The translations under genes and the position numbers were made by a program. From Vicia villosa (lineage: Eukaryota > Streptophyta > Magnoliopsida > Fabales > Fabaceae), in NCBI RefSeq assembly GCF_029867415.1, contig NW_026705920.1, positions 124,001 through 188,000 of the forward strand: a stretch of 64,000 bases of DNA. The letters are read 5' to 3'. Positions 11,130 to 23,180 of the stretch are shown piece after piece; the first letter of the stretch is position 1; each line of letters opens with the position of its first letter. The notes under the pieces are model-generated. The model did not search any database and was not told the origin of the DNA. It worked only from the letters and a program-made list of their open reading frames with translations.

Positions 11130-11731
11130 AACATTCCCTTTTCTCCTAAATTCTGCAGGACATCCTTTAACAGAAAAACCTTCCTCTTCGTCCGCAGCTC
11201 AGAAACACACATCTATACCGTGATGAGCCGGAGTAAATGGATGCAGCTGATCAAGTAACATGTACATCAGGACGTTATCATCATCATCCGGCTCAATCAA
11301 CCATCTTCCAACGTCCCACACCCATACCGGCCCATCCCAAAAACCTGCATCCGCAACAACCATGAATATAGAAGCAGCTTTTGCATAAAGTTCCGGATAA
11401 GCTTCGGAGATTGTTTGATCCCCCGACCATCTGCTAAACTAGAAGGATGCAAATTCTCCATTTTTAACCATGCAATGAATCAAGTCAGAAACAAACAGAC
11501 CCTTAGACTTATCACAATCGTTGATCTATATTAGATTACGCCACCAAATAGAATCACTCTTTGTAATAATGCTCTTATCATTTACAAACATCTTGACCTC
11601 CAGTTTAATATATATGTACTTTAGCAAACTCGACCATATCACATTTTCCTCCGATAAGAAACACCATTTCCATTTCATTAGCAGCGACACATTCATTCAA
11701 TCAACATCTCTAATACCCAACCCTCCTTCTT

Positions 11732-12200
11732 TCAATTTACACACGTTACGCCAACTAACCTAATTAATACGTCTACCTCCATCCACCCCCAAAAGAACCT
11801 TCTATGGATACGACTAATCTCGTTTAAAAATTTCTTAGGCGCATGATAAAACGATAGCGAATAGAGGGGGATAGCATTCAAAACAAAATTTATTAGAACC
11901 ACCCTCCCTCCAATGGATGGGAACCTCCTTCGCCATTTATCAAGTCTTCTCCTGACATCCTTAATCACTTCTTTCCACATACCAACCTTCTTTGGAGTAT
12001 CACCAACCATAAGGCCCAAAAATTTGAATGGCCGCACACATATATCAAAAGTAAAAAAAGACGACGATATATCGAGGACTCTATCACTCAAGTTAAATTC
12101 CATAAATGTTACTTTTACAAAAATTAACTTTAAGAACCGACATAAATTCAAACCCCCTAAATATTGCTTTCAAGCTCCATAGATTCTGAATTCCCCTGTT
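11732..12200 (-). pseudogene. LINE reverse transcriptase remnant (after the active site)
   Basis: The minus frame includes FKFLGLMVGDTPKKVGMWKE and RRRLDKWRRRFPSIGGRVVL, standard for the RT thumb region of plant LINEs. Just upstream, degraded codons around 12160-12230 resemble the block that follows FADD. The catalytic palm is missing. Confidence 0.8.
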
Positions 12201-12610
12201 GCCAAAGATTATCGTATCATCCCCGAAATAAAGAAGTCGACTTTATTATTAGCTCTGAATTCCAAATTGCAGCTTTTATCTCTTCTTCCTCAAAAGGAGC
12301 TTCATACTAGCTGCCGCATCTTCCTCTAACATGTTAAAACTAATGCCATCGGAAACCGCTCTAGATCTACAAGGCTCCTTAAAAAAAAAATCCTCATAAT
12401 GCTGTCTAATGTAGGACTTGACCTCCTCAACACCTTTTACCGTACCATTAGGCGTTTCCATCAAGCTGAAGGAATTCCTACGAACCCTCTCCTTTAAAGA
12501 GTTGTGGAAAAACTTTGAATTAAGATCACCTTCCTTGAGCCTATTCTTACCCGACTTAACTTTAAGAAAACACTCTTTCATCTCCAGCTTCTTCCAAATT
12601 TCATCATCCA

Positions 12611-13583
12611 CTAGTATTCTAGGTCAACAGCCCCGAACACATCACCTCCAACACTCGCAATCAAAAACTTGTCTAGCTCATGTTTCTCATCAATTTTATC
12701 TTCGATATTCAAGTCTAGCCAGCCGTAGACATCTTTGTTCCACACCTTTAATTTCAACTTAAGGCTTTTTAACTTCTCAAACAACACATAATCACCTCTT
12801 CCTTTAACAGACATCATGCTCCACTCCTTAGACACGAAAGAATCAAACGATTCATGTTTATACCAACCGTTATTAAACCTAAAAGGTTTCGGCCCCCAAT
12901 CACAACCACCTGATTTCATCCACACGGGGTAGTGGTCCGAAGAAACCCTTTTTCCCACCACCTGATTTTCAAGCTTCCAACCAGAAACTAAATTATCAAT
13001 GATCAAAAAATGGTCCAACCTACTCATGGCGCAACCGTTCCAGCTGAACCAAGTGAATCTCCGTCCCACACAAGGAAGGTCATTGAGCTATATCTCCTCC
13101 ACGAAATTGTAGAAATCAGCGATATCCCTATCATTACTACCAAAACTTTTCCCGATCCTCTCCTCCTTAAACAACTCCGTGTTAAAGTCACCACCAATGC
13201 ACCACTCCTCCCCCGCCCCCAAATTCTTCAGCCTTAATAAACTCTTCCACGCCTCGAAACCGTGTTGCATGGGGCATAAACATTAACAAAGTTTGTATAG
13301 GAATCTTTGAAAATTGCCTTCATCCCCACAAACCCCACTCCTTTATAGCTCTGAATGAGCTCTAAAGGATAACTGATCCTCCCGAAGCTCCAATGGAGTC
13401 CATATGAGTCCATTCCACATCCTTCGCGCCCCAAAATTCTTCAGCCGTCTTCAAATTAAAGCTTGATAACTTTGTTTCCTGAAGCAGACACACATCTACT
13501 TTGCCCGATTGATTCATGAATCCTATCCCCTTCCTCTTTATTATGCTACCCCCTCCTCTTATATTAAGAGTTACAATAATCAT
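12611..13583 (-). pseudogene. LINE apurinic-type endonuclease, frameshifted
   Basis: Three minus-strand frames together cover the exonuclease-endonuclease-phosphatase fold: MIIVTLNIRGGG and LLQETKL (13583-13362), then ALHWSFGR-type text shifting frame, GGDFNTELFKEE (13270-13088), and GRRFTWFSWNG, SRLDHFLI, VSSDHYPV (13069-12611). The catalytic N, E, D and H motifs are still visible. The three frames make the gene non-functional. Confidence 0.85.
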
Positions 13584-14047
13584 TTCAGACTATTAATAAC
13601 CGCCTTCCTTACAAACATTCCTTCCTTGTCTCTCTTCTCCATCACTTCAATTTCCTTCTGGATTGCCTCCTCAGGATCCGCACAAACTATACCCAACCTT
13701 AGAATGGAGTCTTTTATCGTCTTTGCCACCAAAAACTCCTTATTAATCTTCAATCTCAAATTGAAGTGGGCAATATCAGAATCTGTCATCGATTCAAAAT
13801 AGAGAATCGTGCCACCTAAGATATTATCCTCTTCGTCTCCCCTCTTCTTTGATTCTGGATTTTGACATAGAAATTTGGGTGCAAAATTAGGGTTCAAACA
13901 TGCGAAATACGACTGTTGGATATCGGGCCTTTCAACCTTTTCTCCTAAATCCTTTACATCTCTAACCTTCTTGATTTTGGGCCTAACTTTTTTAGATTTT
14001 GAGCAGGCCTCAACAAAAGATAATAAGCCCATTGACAGAGGCCCCAC
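13580..14047 (-). pseudogene. LINE ORF1 C-terminal fragment
   Basis: An open frame of 155 residues immediately precedes the endonuclease. It is lysine-rich (KSKKVRPKIKKVRDVKDLG) with an acidic end. Position and charge fit the C-terminal part of a plant LINE ORF1 nucleic-acid-binding protein. No zinc knuckle is visible, and the 5' part is lost by truncation at 14091. Confidence 0.6.
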
Positions 14048-14105
14048 TATTGCTAAGCCCTTATCAAAATCCGATAATACTATTTAGTACAGATAGCATA
14101 AAGAT

Positions 14106-15105
14106 TTCCTACCAAAAATAAAACTAAATTTATAAAGCAGTGGTGTATTTTTTGCATAAAACTTTTATAATCCAGCATTGCATCAAACTAAGATAGTTAA
14201 TGGATGAATAACCGACATCAATTTTATTATTAAGCATCAACAGCAAATAGAAATTTATCATTAACAATGTCATTATTAGATTTAAAGAATATGTTAATAG
14301 TACTCCTTAGTCCTTTGATCAAGTACAGAATTGAATGTGTAAGACATACAACTTCAATTCAGCATTATGATGCCTACAACACTGTCTCTTATAGCATACT
14401 CCCTACTACGTCTCATAAAGTTTTGGTTACCAAGTCTTTTGTTGAATGACCTTAAAAAAACACGTCATCAATTACTTGAAAATTGGAGAACCCAAGGCTA
14501 TGAATTAGAGACGGGAGATTTTGTGTCAAAAGATTTTTAACACTCTAAGGGATGTTATCATAAAGTAGTATAAATCCATTCTTCCCAAAATCCTTGGAAA
14601 GTTACAAGTATATAATAAAATAATAATATATTCACCTTTTTCGTAAGTGAATGAAGGTGAAATTTTCACTTATTTATGTAAAACATATATAGTTCAATGA
14701 GTTTAAAAGGTTGGAAGTAGTTTTAGTTTAGAAAGTGTATAAGAAAATGTTTACTTTTGTTTCTTTAACTAGACCAGCAGAAATAAATATCAATAGGAGT
14801 ATTTAAATTTCACTTTCAGAGATGAAGTGAATTCGTATAACCATATGAGGTAAGCCCCACCCACTCCCTCACCCAACATTCTCATTCTATAATATATATT
14901 TAAGACAAATTTTGTATAGTAATTACATACTATGTTTTTTTTGGAAAATTGAGGCTAGACCTCACCAACCACACACCAATAATAATTTTATTTATATTTG
15001 GAAAGCGTTCAATCAATCAATCAAAGACAAACCCGGCAACAAAAGAAAAACACAAAATCACCATATCGGCTTCTCAGCTCAACTCAACTAACAAGCTTCA
15101 AGAAC
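14106..15105 (+). promoter_or_regulatory. Spacer and promoter region of the intact REM gene
   Basis: It holds the continuation of the pseudogene 3' flank after the LINE target site, a stretch (14590-14790) duplicated from the region upstream of the pseudogene, and the presumed promoter. TATA-like text CTATAATATATATTTAAG lies near 14886-14903, about 200 bp before the start codon. The 14267-14449 open frame has no recognisable similarity. Confidence 0.45.
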
Positions 15106-17988
15106 ATGGCAATTCAACAGCGTCCCAGTTTTCATAGAGTAATAATGAAGAATAAACAACTGGTATGTATATCTTTCATTTTAGTTTATATATACCATTT
15201 TATTTATGTATAACATTTTGTTTATGCATGTTTATGTTTTTGAATTCATGTTTTGCAGAGAATTCCAAAATCATATGTTAAAAAATATTGGAATGGAACT
15301 TCAAATCCAATATTTCTTAGACTTCCAAATGGTGTTCAACAGAAAATATTTTGGATAGAGCGTGATGGAGATATTTGGTTTGATAAAAATTGGAAAAATT
15401 TTGCTAAGAATTTTCATTTTGCATATTTCTTAACTTTTAAATTTATAGATGAATCACACTTCAAAGTTAAGATATTTAATCGAAGTTGTTTAGAAATAAA
15501 TTATTCTGATATAAGATGTGTAGATGAGGTTGATGAGAGTTTAGATGAGAGTGAAGAAGTTGCACTACCTAAAAAGAAAAAAAGTAACAAAAGAAAAAGA
15601 GAAGTTGATTCAGATTTGAATACTACCCAACCAAAACATGCAGGTGAGTTCATCTATTTTTTTTCTTTCAATTTCATGCTTAATTTTTTGCTTTAATAAT
15701 TTCAATCTCATCTTTTTTTTTTTATTCACGTTTTTTTTTCTTTTTTTGTTAGATTATGATTTTTAATTTATTTTCATCTCACACATTATTTTAGTTTATT
15801 TTTTAATACCAAAATTATATTTGCTATACACCGTGGCTTTGATCTTGAAAGAAAAAGCTTTGAGGTCTTGATCATAATCAAATTTTAATTTATGTTAAAA
15901 GTTGTCTCACTTTACTATTATTTTAAAAATGTTTAAGAGAATATAGAAAAATATGAAAACTACTTTAATTGGATGAGGAAAAATGTTCTATGATTTATTA
16001 TTCATATGTTTTAAAAATGATTTATTGTGATAATAACTGTAAAATAGTTACTTTTTTTCTGGAAAATTTTCAAAACAAGTTAATTTCACGTTTTGAAGGT
16101 TAAATTTACTACATGGTTTTAAATATTGAAAATGGTTTTTTCCCTTAAAATAATTTTGTAGGTAAAAAGAGATATGCTAATAATGGGAGGGCTAATAATG
16201 ATAGTCCATATTTTGAAGTTACACTGAAACCATCTTACGCTAAAGGCTATACGTTGGTATGTATTCTATCTAAAATGTCTATTAATTTTGGCTTTAGTTC
16301 ATTTGTATGAACCACTAATAAACCATGATTCATGAATTTAAACAGAGGATTCCAGTAGTGTTTTCGAGAAAATATTTCAAAAAGAGTGCAAGAAAAGCAA
16401 TGATAAAATTTGAGAATGACATGGCTATGGAAGTGAATATTGAGTATAATGCTGACAATAGAGGATTTAGTATGAAACGTGGTTGGAAGAAATTTACAGA
16501 AAAATATAATTTAAAAATCGGTGATGTTTGTAAATTTGTGATGACTCAAGATCAACCACTTTCATTTTCTATTATCATTAATCGAGTCAGAAAGGAAAAG
16601 AAACATAAATTGTTTTCAGGTATTTCCTTTTTTTTTCATTCATATTTTGTTTGTTTTATATTGGTTAAAATATTTTTGAATTATGTTTGATTATCATCTT
16701 TCATCTATATTATTTTTTTTTTCAATAAGAAATGGAATTAAAACGAAACAACCGATACAACCACACCAATCTACCTCATTATACAGTTTAGAGGTAAAAT
16801 GTTCCAGACATGGAAATTATAGGACACAGAAGAAATCTTAACTGCTCTAAACCACTTCCAAGAGGATAGCACAATCGCACTGACACATTCGTCAAAACTA
16901 AACATGCCGCCCCTAAACACTATGGAATTCCGCATAATCCAAAAGTTCCACACTACCGCCATCCAAATAATCCCTACAGTTAATCTTTCGTCTAAAACCT
17001 TAATTCCGCATAATCTTTCATCTATATTATGTTTATAGTCTTGGTGTTTTTGTTCATGAATGGGTTATATAGGTGTATCTTCTAGTGATACTACCGTTGC
17101 AAAGAAAAAAAGTGTGGGAGAAACTTCTAGAGGAAGATCAAAAGGTATATTGTTCTAACTCTTTATAAAAATGAAATCTTATTAATGTAAAGATTTCTTA
17201 AATGTTTGTAATTTTAAATAGTTCTCTTAAATATTTTCTTTTGATTTGACCTTTACCCTTATCAGTAATTTATATATTTTTAAACTAAAAAGTTTTTATA
17301 TTATATAGTTAAACTTTAGTTTAAAAATTTCCATAAATTTTAAATAACGTGATTTTTAAATTAGTTTTAGCTATGCTTGTTAAGTTTTAAATAATTTTGA
17401 ATTTGTGATAGGGCTTTCAAAAATATATAAGAGTTTAAGGATTCATTTTTTTTAATGTAAGAATCTAACAAGAGATTATTGATACATTCAAAGACAAAAT
17501 ATAAATTTTGAACAGAATGATATATCTAAAAATTTCTAATAAATTGAGCACTTAGTTTTTAATAAAAAAATTAACTATTATTTGTTGTCACTTGTGTGTT
17601 TATGCAGGTTCTAAAAGTCGTAATGTGATGAACTCGTCATTTAAGCTTCTTGTGAATTGTTTATATCCGGTATGACTAATTTCGTAAATAACAGTTACCA
17701 TATATAAATATATATAAATTTACATATATAATTCATTTTTTGTATTTGTAGAATGTTCCAAAGGAGCTTATGAATGGGCCAAAACAAATTGTAAAGCTAA
17801 ATATGAAGGGAGAATCATGGTTGGTTAAAGTTAATTATTATCCGAGTATCAAGCGATGGAGGTTAAGTGGAGGTTGGTCCAAGTTTAGAAAAGATTGTAG
17901 GGTGGAGATAGGAGATACCTGTCTCTTTGAGTTGACAGATAAACAAAACATGGTGTTTGATGTTTCATTTGTAGGAAAGAATGCATGA
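15106..17988 (+). CDS. REM-type transcription factor with three B3 domains (393 aa, 7 exons)
   Basis: Plant REM/B3 nuclear DNA-binding protein. Exons by GT-AG reading: 15106-15162, 15259-15643, 16162-16256, 16346-16619, 17073-17144, 17608-17669, 17752-17988. Phases join cleanly to give 393 residues and TGA. B3-1 spans about residues 8-105 (split by intron 1, RIPKSYVKKYWNGTSNPIFL, GDIWFDKNW). B3-2 is about 160-265 (SPYFEVTLKPSYAKGYTL / RIPVVFSRKYF, KKFTEKYNLKIGDVCKF). B3-3 is about 302-392 (FKLLVNCLYP / NVPKELMN, SKFRKDCRVEIGDTCLFEL). An acidic patch and a basic KKKKSNKRKR run (about 124-133) fit a nuclear signal. A LINE stub lies in intron 4. Target genes are unknown; REM genes are mostly described in reproductive tissues. 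The start was chosen because exon 1 matches that of the gene at 40814. Confidence 0.9.
16714..17012 (-). mobile_element. Short 5'-truncated LINE in REM intron 4
   Basis: A 299-bp insert with a T-run at its left end (minus-strand poly(A)) and an 18-bp perfect target duplication ATCTTTCATCTATATTAT (16696-16713, 17013-17030). Its sequence matches the 3' end of the LINE at 10517 (AGGTAAAATGTT, AAACCACTTCCAAGA, CATTCGTCAAA, ACAGTTAATCTTTCGTCTA). The residual frame VVWNFWIMRNSIVFRGG is the end of ORF2. Splice sites of intron 4 are untouched. Confidence 0.92.
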
Positions 17989-18221
17989 GTTGTTGAGTTG
18001 TTTGATATATGTTTAGCACAATATATTTATGTTATGTTCTTTTTTTATGTAAGCGGCTATATTTTATATTATTTTAAATAGCACTAGCATATTAATATTT
18101 AGATATTTATATGTATGTTTGTTATGCTTTTTGGACTGCTTTATACTTTAAATTCATCTCCATCTTGAATCCTTTAAAACATGGCTTGAATATGTAAATA
18201 TATCATATTTTAATTTTAACT

Positions 18222-18311
<90 letters not shown>

Positions 18312-18415
18312 GCTTTTGTCATTGTTTTATTGTTTCTGTCTTTTTAATATTTATCTAATGTTAAAATTAGTTTCCATCATTTATACACACTTTGATTTAA
18401 GTTCTACAACATATT
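17989..18415. other. REM gene 3' flank
   Basis: AT-rich 3' region of the intact REM gene, with the (AT)n tract at 18224-18308. No gene is seen. Confidence 0.5.
18224..18308. repeat. (AT)n microsatellite, about 85 bp
   Basis: Uninterrupted TA dinucleotides downstream of the REM gene. Confidence 0.97.
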
Positions 18416-18562
18416 TTGGTAAAGCCTACATTTCAAAATGCTTTAGAAATATTTTTGGAATAAGTAACACTTGCAGTACCACCGGTAACGTTTGATAAAT
18501 GTTGTAAATATAAGTCAAGCCAACACTTTATTTTGGGAGTGCAAATTTTTTCTTTTCATTTT

Positions 18563-20480
18563 TTTTGAGCAAATAAGAATAATTTTATTCCAAAAAATAG
18601 GCGTTTAATACAGGCCGATCTAAAACGATCCAGGCAAACAAAAAGACAAAGAAAAACAAACACCTAAAAGACAACTAAGTGTCAAGATAGTTGCAATAGG
18701 CTGCCAGCTTTGGTATTCTCTCAATTATCCACTTTATGCTTTGAATAATGCTTTGGCTAGACAGATTCACATTGTTGTTATCCTGGAAAATCCTCTGGTT
18801 TCTCACCATCCACATAGCATACACTACTTCGGCAATAGCTATCTTCAGCAACTTGCTTTGACAGTTTTTCCTGCTAGCAACTTTGCAGATCCATTCGCTC
18901 TCCAAATCCCACTGTTGAGGGCAGTGATCAATCTTGAGCCATTTCAGAATATGAGTCCATATGCTCCTAGTGTACCTGCAATCAAAGAAAAGGTGTTGAC
19001 AGCTTTCATTCCCTTCACAATAGCTGCACTTGCCATCAGTATGCACCCCGATTTTATGCAGCCTTTCCTTTGTCATCAATCGGTTTCTGCATACAAGCCA
19101 AAGAATAAAAACAGCTCTAGGTCTGGCCCCATTACCAAAAAATAATCTTCTCCAAGGTACAATAGGTTTGGTCCCCTGTAACTCTTTATACATCCTTTTA
19201 GTCTTATACTTCTGTTGCAACTCAGCCTCTTTCCAAGCCTCAGTCAGTCGCAAAATAATACCATTTTTGAACATACTTTTCACAATCCAGGAGCTCTGTT
19301 GTGGGGGAGCAAAATTATCACACTCCTTACCTTTCATATAATACATATGGATCCACTTAATCCATAGCTTATTAGTTTTGGCACATAGATTCCAAAGATT
19401 TGGCTATGGTGGCTTTGTTCCACAAACTCAGATCTATCATATTTCTACCTTCAGCCGACACAGGATCACACAAACTACTCCAAGAAACAGGTGCTTTTTT
19501 AGAAATTTTTTCCTTTCCAGTCCATATGAAGCTTCTACACAAAGCTTCAACATGGTGAATGACCTTCTTAGGCAGTGGAAAAATCTGCATCCAGTAATTT
19601 GCTATGGAGAACAACACACTCCTGACCAATTGTATCCTGCCTGCATATGACAAAAGCCTATTGCACCAGTGGTTCAGCCTTTTTGTCTTTTTCTCGATTA
19701 ATGGTTGGCACATGTGTATGGTAAGTTTTCTGCTAGCCATGGGAACACCTAGGTATTTAACAGGGAGGTTACCAATTGCAAAACCTGTCATCTGCTGGAT
19801 CATCTCTTGAGTATCCTCCTGCACTCCTCCAAAGTAAATCTTACTTTTGGGATTGCTAGCCATGAGCCTTGTGCTGGCAGAAAATCGGTTAACTTTCTCC
19901 ATCATGAGCTGAACTGATCTGGCATCTCCCCTGGTGAAAATAAGTAGATCATCAGCAAAACATAAATTTGTTATGTGCAACTTATTACATCTAGGGTGAA
20001 ACTTGAATTGGGGGTTCTGAGCCAAAGTTAGGAGAAGTCTATGCAAGTATTCCATTAGAAGCACAAAGAGGAGAGGGGATATAGGATCCCCTTGCCTCAA
20101 TCCTCGCTTAGCCTTGAGCAGTCTGGAAGGGTTCCCATTGATAGAGTATCTATATGTGACAGTGGTGACACAAGCATAGATCCACTCAATAAAAATACTG
20201 GGGAAGCCTAGCTCATGCAAAACCTTAAACAAGGAATGCCACTCCACCGTATCATACGCTTTTTGGATATCAATTTGCACCATACACCTAGGAGAGATGT
20301 GTTTTCTGCCATAGCCTTTGACCAATTCCTGAGCCATCATAATATTATCTTGTATCAGTTTTCCAGGGACAAAAGCTGATTGGCTATCATCAATAACTTC
20401 ATTCAGAACCTCACCCAATCTTTTGGTTAGGATTTTGGAGACAATCTTGTAGAAAATACTGCAACAAGAGATGGGCCTCA
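18563..20480 (-). mobile_element. 5'-truncated LINE (second family) in copy B
   Basis: About 1.9 kb bounded by TTTTCATTTT on both sides (18553-18562, 20481-20490), with a T-run at the left as minus-strand poly(A) tail. Copy A near 205-220 shows the uninterrupted site. The copy starts abruptly inside RT, at RPISCCSIFYKIVSKIL, so endonuclease and ORF1 are missing. Sequence differs from the 10517-type LINE. Confidence 0.9.
18675..19346 (-). pseudogene. LINE ORF2 C-terminal region with zinc-finger
   Basis: A minus frame of 223 residues shows the zf-RVT block WRRLFFGNGARPRAVFILWL, then the cysteine/histidine set CSYCEGNESCQHLFFDCRYT. A frameshift near 19350-19370 separates it from RT. Confidence 0.88.
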
Positions 20481-20487
20481 TTTTCAT
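19372..20487 (-). pseudogene. LINE reverse transcriptase, 5'-truncated
   Basis: An open minus frame of 371 residues. Seen in order: RPISCCSIFYKI, SAFVPGKLIQDN, QIDIQKAYDTVEW (first catalytic aspartates), GLRQGDPISPLLF, and the active site CFADDLLIF, then PVKYLGVPMASRKL and GRIQLVRSVLFS. The polymerase core is unbroken, so decay is limited, but the copy lacks the endonuclease half of ORF2. The apparent first codons (MKM) come from the target-site sequence, not the LINE. Confidence 0.92.
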
Positions 20488-21410
20488 TTTGATGGATCTT
20501 CTTAAATTGCATATGTAAATCTTATTGGTTTAATGTACAAATTATAATGAAAAACTTTTTAAGTTAACTATTCCATGTACAAGTTCAGATTATTAGATAT
20601 TTCATCTTGAGTAATCAAAATATATGTAGATATAACTCAAATATTGGCCACTAAATTAAATTAGAGACCTCTTTGTCACAATATAATCTAGATAGAATTC
20701 CACATAAGTCGGACAAGTCGGTGCAACAATAAATTGTTATTTATTATTTGTTAGTAAGACCAATTCAATATATCTTGATGCTTGAGATGAAATTTAAAAT
20801 TATATAGTTTTAATATTAAAAAATATCTTTTTAAATTAATATATTTTAGATTTTTTAGGATGTAAAATATTAAATCATTATAATCAATTTCATTTAACAT
20901 TTTATTAAAATTAACTAAACTAAATACTCTTATTATTTTAAAAAAATCATAATTGAGAAACAATTGAAAGTAAAATAAAATCACATGCAGAAAATAAATT
21001 ATCTTCATGACATTAACTCCAAAAGCAGTAAGTACAAAACTTATTAAGCACGAAGGAAGGTTTTGAAACATTAAAAGTGTGATCAAAAATTTAAGTGGAA
21101 AAAGAAAAAGAATTTAAACCGAATAAAACTAATTAGAGGCTAATCATCCAATTTCTATGCCCTATTCATTTTTACATAAAATCCTACAGACTAAACCTCG
21201 TCCCTCCAAAACATTTTGCAAATTACTTAGGATTTAACTACCACGTTGGCTGGCTGTTCAAATTAAAGTTTGTTTGGTACATAATCATACAATAAGAAAA
21301 TAAACTTCTTTACTAATCTTGTTAGCAAGTAGTGGTTTATATACATACAATCAAATTATTGTAAGTGGAATCCAGAGAACAAAATCATGTTTACAAACAC
21401 ATGTACCACA

Positions 21411-22129
21411 AACCACCTAAATAATCGTATGAACAAATTTCTTTTGGCCCATCCAGCCATCAATTCTAAGTTAAATATGCTAATACTTCATGTTAAATAT
21501 CATTTTAAACATTTAACTTACTGCTATTTTAAACTAAATGTATATTGAGAGTTGTTAATTCATATTAACGTGAAAAGCTTACATGTGTGAATTGTAAGTC
21601 TTGATAGATATAGAAAAACACCATAAGTTAATGTGAAATTTTATCACTATAATATACACACATGCATACATCCCACATACAAAAAAGAACAACAATAATA
21701 AACTTAAATTAGTTCGAACATTCTTTTCCTTTACAATTTTTGAGAGCTTTTCAAGTATGTAACTTTTTCTCTAGAATCTTTAGAGAGAGAATATAAGTCC
21801 GAGGATATACCATCTTCTTTTTATGCGTCAATAAGTTCATCATTTCTAGTATTAAGAGTCAGAAGATCTTTTAAATTTTTTATGGGCAGCAAATTCATTA
21901 TAACTAGCACATTAAAACATTTACTAATACAAATTACACATTTTAACACTGTTGAGAGAAGGATGTTGTAATATTCTGTATCCTCTTAAATGCATAAATT
22001 AAGCTCATATGTGCTCTATTTGTTCTCAGTTGAGATCAACTGAGCTCCTATATGTGTACAAGATGTTTATCATCAATCATAACTTTGTTTTGATGAAGAC
22101 ATGATGACTTTCTTAAATTAACTTGGTTT
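21411..22129. other. Unassigned AT-rich spacer
   Basis: Nothing recognisable on either strand. It contains CACATGCATACATCCCACATAC-type simple text only. Confidence 0.5.
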
Positions 22130-23065
22130 ATCATATCTAATGTCGATTGCTTTTTTTTTTTGTTTCACTAACTTCTCTTTGAACATATAACTTATTAAAT
22201 TGATTTTGGAAATAATCATATGAAAAATTATGTTGTATTTGAAACATATGTTACCTTGATTGATGTTTTTCTAGCATTCTTCAACTCATCATTCATCTCA
22301 TGTTCTTTTATGGTTAAAATCTCTCCAATACCTCTAGTTTTTGTTTAAATTTCTTCCATACTTGTTCTTTTTTCAAAGCATCAAATTCGATGCTTTCAAG
22401 AATGAATTTATAGAAAAGGAAGTGTTGAATAAATAACTTGAAATATTGAACACATTTTAACCATTAAACTATGCGAGATGAATGATGAATTGTAGAATGC
22501 TTGAAAAACATTAATCAATGTAAGTTGTTCTTCAAATATAACAATATTTTTCATATAATTATTGTACTAACCAACTTTGAGAAGTTACATGTTCATTTAG
22601 AGTTTAGTGAAATAAGCAATCGACATTAGATTTATCCATCGGTTTTATGTCCAAACTGAGGTGAAAAAGTGTTATACCCGTCGGAGAAAAGTCAAAATCG
22701 AAGGGAAAGGCCTTTTCACCATTTAGAATTCCAAAAAGGATCTCCCTAGGGATCAAACCTATGACTTTTTCACATTACCTGCTGGTTGTTTATAAATCGA
22801 GGTAAGACCCCAAGACTTTTCATGGCGCCCTTCGTTACCTTGCTTGAAAAACCGAGGCAATACCTCTTTTTCAATCAAGGTAAAATGTGTAACACACGAG
22901 GCCGACGAGGGCGGGGTGTGGTCTCCAGTGCACAAGGCATGACAACGAGCGGCTCCTAGCAGCTTGTAAGTAAAAATCAAATTCACATCAGAATGAGAGG
23001 GACCTTAGGGGTGTAAGGAAATGGGATTGCATGATTAAAGAAAGGCTTATAAATATTGATTAGTA

Positions 23066-23180
23066 CTACCTATACCAATAAGACGCATCTTATTTTTTGG
23101 TAGCCTAACAAATAAGAACTCCATAGTTAGCGTGAAAGACTCTGAGTAGTATTTGGATGGGTGACCTTCTGGGAATTTTC
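23066..23180 (+). other. 5S rRNA-like segment in Cassandra left LTR
   Basis: Reads AAGAACTCCATAGTTAGCGTG, then GAGTAGTATTTGGATGGGTG and ACCTTCTGGGAA. These parallel the plant 5S rRNA internal promoter (box A AGTTAAGCGTG, box C GGATGGGTGACCTCCTGGGAA). It is too diverged at both ends to be a functional 5S gene. Confidence 0.82.

Larger units (their letters stand above)
10517..14091 (-). mobile_element. LINE (L1-type non-LTR retrotransposon), internally deleted
   Basis: The element is bounded by a 14-bp target duplication GATAGCATAAAGAT (10503-10516, 14092-14105), with a T-run at the left end (minus-strand poly(A)). On the minus strand: ORF1 C-terminal part (13580-14047); AP endonuclease in three overlapping frames (13583-12611: VTLNIRGGG, LLQETKL, GGDFNTE, SDHYPV); a linker (12611-12276); then a jump to post-active-site RT (12151-11732: VRPFKFLGLMVGDTPKK, GRVVLINFVLNAIPLYSLSF) and zinc-finger remnants (11129-10609). 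The core of RT between the linker and the FADD region is deleted. It cannot encode its own mobility. Confidence 0.88.
18416..21410. repeat. Duplicated REM downstream flank, copy B
   Basis: Colinear with copy A (from about base 36), interrupted here by a LINE at 18563-20480. It resumes at about 20481 (ATTTTCATTTTGATGGATC versus ATTTTCATTATGATGTATC in copy A). The text AACTATTCCATGTACAAG near 20568-20585 is the empty site of the Copia insertion. It ends near 21408 (CATGTACCACAAACC). The portion 20757-20955 is unique to this copy. Confidence 0.85.

Noticed and set aside
12418..12762. Plus-strand ORFs across the LINE (for example 12418-12762, 13010-13237, 13509-13802)
   Set aside because: They are shadows of the minus-strand LINE coding region without any recognisable domain.
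23066..23180. 5S rRNA gene
   Set aside because: Only the internal control region is similar, the ends are diverged, and it lies within a TRIM LTR.
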